64,000 nt of DNA. Source: Phycicoccus avicenniae_A (GTDB lineage Bacteria; Actinomycetota; Actinomycetes; Actinomycetales; Dermatophilaceae). The notes under the pieces were generated by a model. That model was not told the origin of the DNA. It was given only the letters and a program-made list of their open reading frames with translations, and did no database searches. The position numbers and the translations under genes were made by a program. Numbering within the stretch: the stretch's first letter is position 1; every line of letters starts with the position of its first letter. Where the stretch lies: assembly GCF_050496545.1 (NCBI RefSeq), contig NZ_JBNVZV010000006.1, positions 1 through 64,000 on the forward strand. Direction: 5' to 3'. Of the stretch, positions 8,673 to 16,152 are shown piece after piece.

Positions 8673-8678
8673 TACCGT
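8673..8678 (+). promoter_or_regulatory. Leaderless -10 element (TACCGT)
   Basis: TACCGT ends 6 nt before the GTG at 8685. Confidence 0.4.
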
Positions 8679-8684
8679 TCCGGG

Positions 8685-9989
8685 GTGAGTCCCGCCACCG
8701 TCAGCCGCCGCGGCCTGCTGATCGGTGGCGGCGGGCTCGTCGCGGCCGGGGGTGCGGCCGGAGCCGTGGCGCTCGAGCGGGCCCGGCACGCCGAGGTGCC
8801 GCTCTACAGCGAGACGGTCGCGTTCTCGGCCCCCTTCGTGCGCACGCTGGTCCCGGCCGGGCGCGCCGAGTCCCTGGTCCCCGGCACGCGGGTGCTCGCG
8901 GACTGCGCCGAGCGCTCGCGGCTCGTCGACGACGAGGAGGCCTGGCTCGGCGGGTGCGCCCCGTGGGTGGGGCGGGTCCGCGACGACGGCCTGCTGCGCT
9001 CGGCGCTGCTCGACCTGCGGGCGCTGACCACCGGCCTGCCGGCCGCCGTCGCCGGGTGGACCGACCGCTGGCGCTACGCCTGGCCGCGGGACACGGCCTT
9101 CGTCGCCGTCGCGCTGGCCCGGGTGGGGCGGCCCGACGAGGCGATGGCCCAGCTCTCCTTCCTCCAGGCCGTCCAGCGCGAGGACGGCTGGTTCGAGGCC
9201 CGCTACGACGTGCGCACCGGCACCACGCCGGACGACCGGCCGCCCCAGCTCGACGGGGTCGGCTGGACGCTCTGGGCGGCGGCCGAGGTCGGCGCGCGCT
9301 TCCCGGACGACGCGTCGCGGCTGCTGGCCCCGGTCCGGCCGATGCTCGTGCGCTGCGCCCGCCGGCTCCTCGCCTCCCGCGACGCCGGCACGGGGGTGCC
9401 CTCGCCGTCGTCGGACTACTGGGAGCTCGTCGAGCACACCCTCACCCTCGGCACGGCGGCCGCCGTCCTCGTCGGGCTGCGCAGCGGCACCGACGCTCTG
9501 ACGCACGTCGGCGAGATGGCGCTCGCCGACCGGACGCGGCAGGCCGCCGACGAGCTCGACGCCCAGCTGCACCGCCAGTTCGGGGCCACCGGATACCCGC
9601 GCCACCTCGGGGACGACGTACCCGACGCGGCCGTCACCTTCCTCGTGGCCCCCATCGGGCCGCGCGAGCCGTCCATCGCGGTGCTCCAGGCCGTGGACCG
9701 TGCGCAGACCGCGATGGCCCGCCCGGCCGGCGGTCTCGCACCGGGGGCCGGGTGGAAGCAGGACGGCATCAGCTGGACGCCCGAGACGGCGCTGTTCGCC
9801 GCGGCCTGGGCGGCCAACGGCTTCCCGGACCGCGCCGCCCGCCTCCTCGACTGGCTCGGGGCACACCGCACCGACGCGGGCTCGCTGCCGGAGAAGGTGC
9901 TCCACGACGGGCGCCCGGCAGCGGTGGCGCCCCTCGCGTGGACGGCCTCGCTCGTCGTCATCGCGCAGCACGAGATGGTGACCGCGTGA
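8685..9989 (+). CDS. Tat-exported glycoside hydrolase family 15-like protein
   Basis: A 434-residue protein. The N-terminus SRRGLLIGGGGLVAAGGAAG is a twin-arginine signal. The mature part is an alpha/alpha-toroid of glucoamylase type: RYAWPRDTAFVAVALARVGR carries the Arg-Asp pair typical of the first catalytic-site loop, SFLQAVQREDGWF and DGVGWTLWA follow, and a second-half DGISWTPETALFAAAW ends with SLPEKV. Members act on alpha-glucosidic bonds, but the substrate here is not known and the catalytic pair needs a model. It overlaps the following membrane-protein gene as GTGA, so the two are probably one functional unit at the cell envelope. Confidence 0.75.
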   Translation: MSPATVSRRGLLIGGGGLVAAGGAAGAVALERARHAEVPLYSETVAFSAPFVRTLVPAGRAESLVPGTRVLADCAERSRLVDDEEAWLGGCAPWVGRVRDDGLLRSALLDLRALTTGLPAAVAGWTDRWRYAWPRDTAFVAVALARVGRPDEAMAQLSFLQAVQREDGWFEARYDVRTGTTPDDRPPQLDGVGWTLWAAAEVGARFPDDASRLLAPVRPMLVRCARRLLASRDAGTGVPSPSSDYWELVEHTLTLGTAAAVLVGLRSGTDALTHVGEMALADRTRQAADELDAQLHRQFGATGYPRHLGDDVPDAAVTFLVAPIGPREPSIAVLQAVDRAQTAMARPAGGLAPGAGWKQDGISWTPETALFAAAWAANGFPDRAARLLDWLGAHRTDAGSLPEKVLHDGRPAAVAPLAWTASLVVIAQHEMVTA

Positions 9990-11974
9990 GCGCCGCGGTG
10001 CATCGACCCCGGTGGTCGGTCGGTGTGGTCCTCGCCGTCCTCGTCGTGCTCCTCGGCGGGCTCGCCGCGCCCGCGGCGTCGGCGTCGCCCTCTGCGACCG
10101 ACGCGGCGGGGGAGCGGGTCATCGTCCTCGGCGTGCCGGGCCTGTCCTGGTCGGACGTCAGCGAGACGAGCGTGCCCGTGCTGTGGCAGCTCGCCGGCGA
10201 CGGTGCGGTCGGCTCGCTGACCGTGCGGACCGTGCGCTCGCGCACCTGCGAGGTGGACGGGTGGCTGACGCTGTCGGCCGGGCGCCGCGCGGCGGACGCC
10301 CCCGGCCCCTGCCTCGCGCCCGAGGCGGTCACCGACGGACGCGTCGGCGGGTGGGACCGGTACCTCGCCGCCGCACGGGCCGCCTCGTACGGCGCCCGGC
10401 CGGGCACCCTCGCCGAGCGCCTCACGGCCGCCGGGACGTGCGTGTCGGCCGACGGCGACGCCGCGGCGATCGGGGCGGCCGACCCGCAGGGGCGCGTGGT
10501 GAGCGGCGAGTGCGCCGTCGAGCTGCGCAGCGTGGCACCGCTGCCCGTGGGCCCCGGGCGGCCGGAGGCGCTGCGTGCCCTCAACCTCGAGCTGTCGCGC
10601 ATCGTGTCCGACCCGGCATCGCGCGGGACCCGGCTGGTCGTGGCGGGGCTCGCCGACGGCGACGGCCCGGTGCGGCCGCGCGCGGTGGTGCTCGTCGGCG
10701 CCGGGGTCGAGCGGGGCGTGCTGACCTCGCCCTCGACGCGCCAGCCCGGGCTCGTGCAGCTCCAGGACCTCACCGCCACCCTCCTGGTCGGGGCCGGTGC
10801 CGACGACGCCGGCCTCACCGGACGCCCGGTCACCGTCGACCCCGACGACGAGCCGGTGGCCGAGCGGGTCGCGGACCGCGTCGGCTTCGAGGTCCGCTCG
10901 GGCACCCTGCGCTCGGTCAGCCCCCAGGTCACCGGATGGCTCGCGGCCGGCTTCGCCCTCTGGTGCGTGGCCGTCTGCCTCGCGTGGTGGCGCCGGCCCG
11001 GGCGCGCCGTACCGACGGCGCTCGCCGCCGCCGGGGTGGCGCTCGCGAGCGTCCCGACCGCCACGTTCGTCGCCAACCTCGTCCCGTGGTGGCACGCCGG
11101 GGCCCCGGGGCTCGCCTTCAACGGCGTGCTCGCCGTGGTCGTCGCGGCGATGACGGCCGCGGCCCTCCTCGCCGGCCGGCGGTGGCGGCACGGGGCGCTG
11201 GCCGTGGTGGCCGGCGTCTCGCTCGTCGTGCTGGGGGGCGACGTCCTCACCGGCTCGGGGCTGCAGCTCGCGTCGGTCTTCGGGCAGAACCCGACCGTCG
11301 GCGGCCGGTTCTACGGGGTCGGCAACACCAGCTACGCCGTCTACGGGGTCGCCGTCCTCACCGTCGTCGCGCTCGTCGGGTCGTGGCGGCGGCCCGGGCG
11401 TCGCTGGGCGGTCGCGCTCGCGGCCGTCGTGCTCCTCGTCGCCACCGCCCTCGAGGGACACCCGTCCTACGGCGCCGACTTCGGCGGTCCTCCGGGTCTC
11501 CTGCTGGGCGGCCTTGTCGTGCTCGCCGCCGCAGCGGGCCTGCGGCTCACCGTGGTCCGCGTGGTGACGGCGGTCGTCGCGGTCGGTCTCGTCACCGGCG
11601 CGGTCGCGGTGCTGGACTGGCTGCGGGCCCCGGCGGCGCGCACACACCTCGGCGAGTTCGTGCAGACCGTCGTCGACGGCGGTGCCGACGAGGTGATCGG
11701 GCGGAAGCTGTCGCAGAACCTCACGAACCTCGGGTCGCCGCCGCTGCTCGCCACGGCGATCGGCGTCGCCGTGCTGGCCGTCCTCGCGTGGCGGCTGGGC
11801 CGGCGCCCGGATCCGGTCGGGGGACAGGTCGCGCGTGGGACGGCGGTGCTCGCGCTGGTGGGGTTCCTCGTCAACGACTCGGGGCTGGTCATCCCCGCGT
11901 ACGCGGCCCTCGTCCTCCTGCCGCTGCTCGTCGCCGCCGGCCCGGACCCCGGGCCCGAACCCCGTCGAGAGTAG
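9986..11974 (+). CDS. Membrane protein with N-terminal exported domain and C-terminal multi-helix domain
   Basis: A 662-residue protein. Residues 14-36 are a signal or anchor helix (VLAVLVVLLGGLAAPAASA). The following extracytoplasmic region, up to about 310, resembles the alkaline-phosphatase-like fold seen in several actinobacterial membrane proteins (VIVLGVPGLSWSDV, LVQLQDLTATLL, LTGRPV). From about 315 on there are roughly nine transmembrane helices. A glycine/asparagine-rich loop, GRFYGVGNTSYAVYG, then EGHPSYGADFGGPPG and GRKLSQNLTNL are probably functional. The family is recurrent but I know no assigned reaction. GTG at 9986 overlaps the stop of the GH15-like gene; the stop codon lies inside a long hairpin. 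Confidence 0.75.
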   Translation: MSAAVHRPRWSVGVVLAVLVVLLGGLAAPAASASPSATDAAGERVIVLGVPGLSWSDVSETSVPVLWQLAGDGAVGSLTVRTVRSRTCEVDGWLTLSAGRRAADAPGPCLAPEAVTDGRVGGWDRYLAAARAASYGARPGTLAERLTAAGTCVSADGDAAAIGAADPQGRVVSGECAVELRSVAPLPVGPGRPEALRALNLELSRIVSDPASRGTRLVVAGLADGDGPVRPRAVVLVGAGVERGVLTSPSTRQPGLVQLQDLTATLLVGAGADDAGLTGRPVTVDPDDEPVAERVADRVGFEVRSGTLRSVSPQVTGWLAAGFALWCVAVCLAWWRRPGRAVPTALAAAGVALASVPTATFVANLVPWWHAGAPGLAFNGVLAVVVAAMTAAALLAGRRWRHGALAVVAGVSLVVLGGDVLTGSGLQLASVFGQNPTVGGRFYGVGNTSYAVYGVAVLTVVALVGSWRRPGRRWAVALAAVVLLVATALEGHPSYGADFGGPPGLLLGGLVVLAAAAGLRLTVVRVVTAVVAVGLVTGAVAVLDWLRAPAARTHLGEFVQTVVDGGADEVIGRKLSQNLTNLGSPPLLATAIGVAVLAVLAWRLGRRPDPVGGQVARGTAVLALVGFLVNDSGLVIPAYAALVLLPLLVAAGPDPGPEPRRE

Positions 11975-12025
11975 AGAACACGCCGCGTGGAACGCCGGTC
12001 GGACGGCGTGTTCTCTACTCTCGAC
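11964..12025. terminator. Bidirectional terminator, 22-bp perfect stem
   Basis: The arm at 11964-11985 is perfectly complementary to 12004-12025, with an 18-nt loop. The arms are more AT-rich than the surroundings (AGAGTAGAGAACAC). The TAG stop of the upstream gene lies in the left arm. It sits between two converging genes, which fits a shared terminator. Confidence 0.8.
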
Positions 12026-12064
12026 TGGTGGTGGGGGCGACGGCCCGGTGGAGGGTGCTGCCGT

Positions 12065-12502
12065 TCAGTGGTCGTTCCCGGCGGCCGGCTCGACGAGCTC
12101 GACGAGGATGCCGCGGGCGTCCTTGGGGTGGATGAAGTTGACCCGGCTTTCGCTCGTGCCGCGCTTGGGGGTGTCGTAGAGCAGCCGCATGCCGCGCTCG
12201 CGCAGGGTGGCGCAGACGGCGTCGAGGTCCTCGACCCGGTAGGCGAGCTGCTGGATGCCCGGGCCGCTGCGGTCGAGGAACTTCGCGATCGTCGACTCGG
12301 GGGAGAGCGGCGCGAGCAGCTGGATGCACGAGCCGGAGTCGCCGACGCCCATCATCGCCTCCCGAACGCCCTGCTCCTCGTTCGTCTCCTCGTGGAGCAG
12401 GCGCATCCCGTAGGTGGACTCGTAGAACGCGATCGCGTCGTCGAGGTCCGGGACGGCGACGCCGACGTGGTCGATGGCGGTGAAGAGGTCGCTGGCGGTC
12501 AT
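12065..12502 (-). CDS. mce: Methylmalonyl-CoA epimerase
   Basis: A 145-residue VOC-fold enzyme that interconverts (2R)- and (2S)-methylmalonyl-CoA. The family pattern is clear: FTAIDHVGVAVPDLDDAIAF at the N-terminus with the first metal His, CIQLLAPL, then GPGIQQLAYRV where many homologues have His-His in place of Gln-Gln, and FIHPKDARGILVELVEP with the final Glu. The Gln substitution is a point to check, though I believe related actinobacterial sequences share it. ATG at 12502 is preceded by TAGGCT with 6 nt between. It links the products of Ccr and propionyl-CoA carboxylation to the mutase served by MeaB. Confidence 0.92.
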   Translation of the reverse strand: MTASDLFTAIDHVGVAVPDLDDAIAFYESTYGMRLLHEETNEEQGVREAMMGVGDSGSCIQLLAPLSPESTIAKFLDRSGPGIQQLAYRVEDLDAVCATLRERGMRLLYDTPKRGTSESRVNFIHPKDARGILVELVEPAAGNDH

Positions 12503-12508
12503 GGATCC

Positions 12509-12514
12509 AGCCTA
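12509..12514 (-). promoter_or_regulatory. Leaderless -10 element for mce (TAGGCT)
   Basis: On the minus strand TAGGCT is followed after 6 nt by the ATG of the epimerase gene. Confidence 0.5.
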
Positions 12515-12573
12515 GGAGCGGTGGGCGGCCGGGGGTCGAGGGCGTGGCGGGTCTCACCGTCCCGGCGGCAGTG

Positions 12574-12633
12574 GTCAAGGACGCTTGACGTCGGTCACGA
12601 TGTCAAGCTACCTTCACGTCAAGCATCCTTGAC
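12574..12633 (+). promoter_or_regulatory. Promoter with two GTCAAG-N4-CTTGAC operators
   Basis: Two perfect inverted repeats, GTCAAG-N4-CTTGAC, lie at 12574-12589 and 12618-12633, with their starts 44 bp apart, and a lone GTCAAG half-site lies at 12602-12607. TTGACG at 12585-12590 and TACCTT at 12609-12614, 18 nt apart, form the probable -35 and -10, so the operators cover the -35 and the transcription start. The downstream XRE-type protein is the obvious candidate repressor. Confidence 0.6.
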
Positions 12634-12647
12634 ACACGGAGGTCACC

Positions 12648-13067
12648 ATGGACGTCACCGCAACCCGGCGCTGGCTGCCGGCCACGCTCCTCGGCCTCGC
12701 GGTCGCGCTCGCCTTCGCGGGGCTCGTCGTCTCGCGGCGCCCGGACTGGCCGGCGGCGGTGGGGCTCACCGTGTTCACCCTGACGACCTGGCCGGTGGTC
12801 ACCGTCGGTCTCCAGATGCTCTGGTTCGACCGCGCCCGCACCGACCGCGAGGTCGCGCAGGGCGAGATGAGCGTCGAGCGCACGTGGTTCCAGGAGGCGG
12901 CGGCGACGGCGTTCGTCACGTTGATCGGCGGGCTGCTGTTCCTCGACGGCGTCGGCGATGCGCTCGACGTGGGGTGGATGTCGCCCGTCGGCCTGCCGCA
13001 CGCCCTCGTGCTCGGCCTCGGCACCTTCGGCCTCTCCTACCTCTGGCTGCGCGCCCGGGGCCGGTGA
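12648..13067 (+). CDS. Small four-helix membrane protein
   Basis: A 139-residue protein with hydrophobic segments at about 10-27, 35-55, 85-105 and 115-132 and a charged loop WFDRARTDREVAQGEMSVER between helices 2 and 3. GGAGG stands 6 nt before the ATG. It is followed with a 4-nt overlap or a few bases' gap by a one-domain XRE regulator; this pairing (small membrane protein plus short HTH protein) is common in actinobacteria and Firmicutes. I do not recognise a function for the membrane partner. Confidence 0.75.
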   Translation: MDVTATRRWLPATLLGLAVALAFAGLVVSRRPDWPAAVGLTVFTLTTWPVVTVGLQMLWFDRARTDREVAQGEMSVERTWFQEAAATAFVTLIGGLLFLDGVGDALDVGWMSPVGLPHALVLGLGTFGLSYLWLRARGR

Positions 13068-13072
13068 CCGGG

Positions 13073-13264
13073 ATGGAGAACCACGTCGCCGAGCTGCGGG
13101 CCGGGCTGGGGCTGTCCCAGGCCGCCCTCGCGGAGCGGCTCGGTGTCTCGCGCCAGACCGTGATCTCCATCGAGCGCGGCCGCTTCGACCCCTCGCTGCC
13201 GCTCGCCTTCCGCATCGCCCGGACCTTCGAACGCTCCATCGAGGACGTCTTCGTCCCTGAGTGA
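13073..13264 (+). CDS. XRE-family helix-turn-helix regulator
   Basis: A 63-residue protein that is little more than one Cro/C1-type HTH: LRAGLGLSQAALAERLGVSR then QTVISIERGRFDPSLPLAFR, ending ERSIEDVFVPE. ATG at 13073 begins the typical MENHVAELR; a GTG at 13064 would overlap the preceding stop as GTGA and add three residues. It probably binds the two operators in front of the operon and represses it, which is inference from position and symmetry. Confidence 0.88.
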   Translation: MENHVAELRAGLGLSQAALAERLGVSRQTVISIERGRFDPSLPLAFRIARTFERSIEDVFVPE

Positions 13265-13341
13265 GAGTCCCGGGGCGCCGTCCGGGCGCGGGTGGTGAGC
13301 GTCACCGTCCGGCGGGGTCGGCAGGCCCCGGGATGGCGGTC

Positions 13342-13347
13342 TAGCAT
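13342..13347 (+). promoter_or_regulatory. -10 element for thiolase gene (TAGCAT)
   Basis: TAGCAT lies 39 nt before the ATG at 13387; the leader has GGAGG at 7-nt spacing. Confidence 0.4.
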
Positions 13348-13386
13348 CGAGGCGATCCCCCACGTCCCAGACCCGGAGGCCCCCGC

Positions 13387-14586
13387 ATGTCCACCGACCC
13401 GACCGTCATCGTCGCCGGCGCCCGCACCCCGATGGGGCGGATGAGCGGCTCGCTCAAGGGCTTCAGCGGCTCCGACCTCGGCGGCCTCGCCATCCAGGGT
13501 GCCCTCGAGAAGTCCGGCGTCAGCCCCGACGCCGTGGACTACGTGATCATGGGCCAGGTGCTCACCGCCGGCGAGGGTCAGATCCCCGCGCGGCAGGCGG
13601 CCACCAAGGGCGGCATCCCGATGTCGGTGCCGGCGCTGACCATCAACAAGGTCTGCCTCTCCGGCATCGACGCCGTCGCCCTCGCCGACCAGCTGATCCG
13701 CGCCGGCGAGTTCGAGGTCGTCGTCGCCGGCGGCCAGGAGTCGATGACCAACGCCCCGCACCTGCTCGAGAAGAGCCGCGACGGCTTCAAGTACGGCGAC
13801 GTGACCATGCACGACCACATGGCCCAGGACGGCCTGTGGGACGCCTTCACCGACCAGGCGATGGGCCTGCTCACCGAGTCCGCCAACACCGGCGACCTCG
13901 CCTTCACCCGCGAGGAGCAGGACGCCTTCGCGGCGCGCAGCCACCAGCTCGCCGCGCGCGCCTGGAAGGACGGCCTCTTCGACGACGAGGTGCTCACCGT
14001 CTCCATCCCGCAGCGCAAGGGCGACCCGATCGAGTTCCGCACCGACGAGGGCATCCGCGCCGACACCACCACCGAGTCGCTCGGCCGGCTGCGCCCGGCC
14101 TTCAGCAAGGACGGCACCATCACCGCCGGCTCGGCCTCGCAGATCTCCGACGGCGCCTGCGCGGTCGTCGTCATGAAGAAGGCCAAGGCCGAGGAGCTCG
14201 GCCTCGAGTGGCTCGCCGAGATCGGCGCGCACGGCGTCGTCGCCGGCCCGGACTCCACCCTCCAGAGCCAGCCGGCCCGCGCCATCGCGAAGGCCTGTGA
14301 GCGAGAGGGCATCTCGCCGACCGACCTCGACCTCGTCGAGATCAACGAGGCCTTCGCCGCCGTCGGTCTGGCCTCGGCCAAGGAGCTCGGGCTCGACGAG
14401 GACAAGGTGAACGTCAACGGCGGCGCCATCGCCCTCGGCCACCCCATCGGGATGTCCGGCGCGCGCATCGCCCTCCACCTCGCGCTCGAGCTGAAGCGTC
14501 GCGGCGGCGGTGTCGGTGCGGCCGCCCTCTGCGGCGGTGGCGGCCAGGGCGACGCGCTCGTCGTCAAGGTCCCGGCGCAGGGCTGA
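13387..14586 (+). CDS. Acetyl-CoA C-acetyltransferase (thiolase)
   Basis: A 399-residue thiolase. The acyl-accepting Cys is in TINKVCLSGIDAVALA at about residue 90; the C-terminal pair of catalytic loops is GGAIALGHPIGMSGAR (His) and AALCGGGGQGDALVV (Cys). It condenses two acetyl-CoA to acetoacetyl-CoA or cleaves it. With Ccr, epimerase and MeaB close by, it could feed the ethylmalonyl-CoA route, though thiolases also serve fatty-acid degradation. The stop codon overlaps, or lies just before, a probable CTG start of meaB. Confidence 0.93.
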   Translation: MSTDPTVIVAGARTPMGRMSGSLKGFSGSDLGGLAIQGALEKSGVSPDAVDYVIMGQVLTAGEGQIPARQAATKGGIPMSVPALTINKVCLSGIDAVALADQLIRAGEFEVVVAGGQESMTNAPHLLEKSRDGFKYGDVTMHDHMAQDGLWDAFTDQAMGLLTESANTGDLAFTREEQDAFAARSHQLAARAWKDGLFDDEVLTVSIPQRKGDPIEFRTDEGIRADTTTESLGRLRPAFSKDGTITAGSASQISDGACAVVVMKKAKAEELGLEWLAEIGAHGVVAGPDSTLQSQPARAIAKACEREGISPTDLDLVEINEAFAAVGLASAKELGLDEDKVNVNGGAIALGHPIGMSGARIALHLALELKRRGGGVGAAALCGGGGQGDALVVKVPAQG

Positions 14587-14591
14587 CCACG

Positions 14592-15551
14592 CTGGCCACG
14601 GCCCGCGACGTCGACGTCCCCTCCCTCGTCTCCGCGGCGCGGGAGGGGAACCCGCGTGCCGTCGCCCGGCTGATCTCGCTCGTCGAGGACGCCCACCCCG
14701 CGCTGCGCGAGGTGATGGCCGCGCTCGCCCCGGCCACCGGCCGGGCGCACGTCGTCGGCCTCACCGGTGCCCCGGGCGTCGGCAAGTCGACGACCACCAA
14801 CGCGCTCGTCGCCGCGTACCGGGCACGGGGGCAGCGGGTGGGCGTGCTCGCGGTCGACCCCTCGTCCCCGTTCTCCGGCGGCGCCCTCCTCGGCGACCGG
14901 ATCCGGATGTCCGAGCACGCCGCCGACCCCGAGGTCTTCATCCGCTCGATGGCCTCGCGCGGCCACCTCGGCGGCCTGTCGTGGGCGGCGCCGCAGGCCC
15001 TTCGCGTGCTCGACGCCGCCGGCTGCGACGTCGTCCTGCTCGAGACGGTCGGGGTGGGGCAGAGCGAGGTCGAGGTCGCTCGGGCCGCCGACACCACGGT
15101 CGTGCTCGTGGCGCCGGGGATGGGCGACGGCATCCAGGCCGCCAAGGCCGGCATCCTCGAGGTGGCCGACGTGCTGGCGGTCAACAAGGCCGACCGCGCC
15201 GATGCTGCGCGCACCACGCGCGACCTGCGGCACATGGTCGCGATGGCCGAGCGGGACGAGCAGGGGTGGCGCACACCGGTGGTCCGCATGGTCGCCACCT
15301 CCGGCGAGGGTGTGACCGACCTCGTCGAGGCGGTCGACGAGCACCGGGTGGCGCTCGGTCCCGAGGGGCTGCGCGCTCGACGCCGGCGCCGGGCCGCCGG
15401 TGAGGTCGAGGCGCTCGCCCTCGAGGCGCTGCGGGCGCGCGTCGCCGCGCTGCCGGGCGAGCACCGGCTGGACGCGCTCGCCGCCGAGGTGGTCGACGGC
15501 CGCACCGACCCGTGGGCCGCGGCCGACCGCCTGGTCGCCGAACTGGGTTGA
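14592..15551 (+). CDS. meaB: Methylmalonyl Co-A mutase-associated GTPase MeaB
   Basis: A G3E P-loop GTPase that protects and reloads adenosylcobalamin-dependent methylmalonyl-CoA mutase. Walker A is GLTGAPGVGKSTTT, followed by VDPSSPFSGGALLGDRIRM, the switch Asp-His-like region ETVGVGQSEVEV, and the guanine motif NKAD. The first ATG/GTG in frame (14712) would delete about 40 conserved residues (VPSLVSAAREGNPRAVARLI), yet no ATG, GTG or TTG exists upstream. CTG at 14592 has AGGG 9 nt before it, and CTG at 14583 overlaps the thiolase stop as CTGA. One of these is the likely start, giving 319 or 322 residues. The mutase itself is not in the window. Confidence 0.88.
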   Translation: MATARDVDVPSLVSAAREGNPRAVARLISLVEDAHPALREVMAALAPATGRAHVVGLTGAPGVGKSTTTNALVAAYRARGQRVGVLAVDPSSPFSGGALLGDRIRMSEHAADPEVFIRSMASRGHLGGLSWAAPQALRVLDAAGCDVVLLETVGVGQSEVEVARAADTTVVLVAPGMGDGIQAAKAGILEVADVLAVNKADRADAARTTRDLRHMVAMAERDEQGWRTPVVRMVATSGEGVTDLVEAVDEHRVALGPEGLRARRRRRAAGEVEALALEALRARVAALPGEHRLDALAAEVVDGRTDPWAAADRLVAELG

Positions 15552-15582
15552 GCGCGAGGAGGGGCCGTGGTCGGATGACCGC

Positions 15583-16152
15583 ATGCCCACCGTCGACCTC
15601 GCCCGCAAGCCCGTGCTCGAGGGCCGGCTCGTGCGGCTGCGCCCCTTCTCCGTGGACGACGTGCCCGCGATGGCCGAGATCCTCTCCGACCCCGAGGTGC
15701 GCCGGCTGACCGGCAGCGTGGAGAGCACGGCGGAGGCGGAGGAGCCGGAGCCGGTCGACGAGCGCCTCACGAGCTGGTACGCCACGCGGGCCGAGCAGCC
15801 GGACCGGCTCGACCTGGCCGTCGTCGACCTCGCGACGGGACGGGTGGTGGGCGAGGTGGTCCTCAACGAGCTGGACGCCGACGCCCGCACGGCGAACCTC
15901 CGGTGCCTCGTCGGGCCGGAGGGGCGCGGCCGGGGCCTCGGCACCGAGGCGCTGCGCCTGCTCTGCGAGCACGCCCTCGGCCCCGCCGGGCTGCGGCGGC
16001 TGACCCTCGAGGTGTTCGAGTTCAACCCCCGCGCGCTGCACGTCTACGAGACGCTCGGGTTCGTCGAGACGGGCCGCCGCCCGGACGCCCTCGTCTTCGA
16101 CGGGGTGTCGGTGGGGGCGGTCGACATGGAGCTGACGGCGCCGACCGGCTAG
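15583..16152 (+). CDS. GNAT-family N-acetyltransferase
   Basis: A 189-residue acetyltransferase of the RimJ/RimL-like class. VRLRPFSVDDVPAMAEILSD is the first strand-helix unit, and the acetyl-CoA loop is seen as GPEGRGRGLGTEALRLLCEH at about 108-127, followed by LEVFEFNPRALHVYETLGF. The substrate may be a protein N-terminus or a small amine. ATG at 15583 starts the conserved core. Its TAG stop shares the tetranucleotide CTAG with the stop of the converging GH65 gene. Confidence 0.85.
   Translation: MPTVDLARKPVLEGRLVRLRPFSVDDVPAMAEILSDPEVRRLTGSVESTAEAEEPEPVDERLTSWYATRAEQPDRLDLAVVDLATGRVVGEVVLNELDADARTANLRCLVGPEGRGRGLGTEALRLLCEHALGPAGLRRLTLEVFEFNPRALHVYETLGFVETGRRPDALVFDGVSVGAVDMELTAPTG

Noticed and set aside
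12065..12502. Loss of function in methylmalonyl-CoA epimerase because of Gln-Gln in place of His-His
   Set aside because: All other family blocks are intact and I believe related actinobacterial sequences share the change, so it is more likely a lineage variant.
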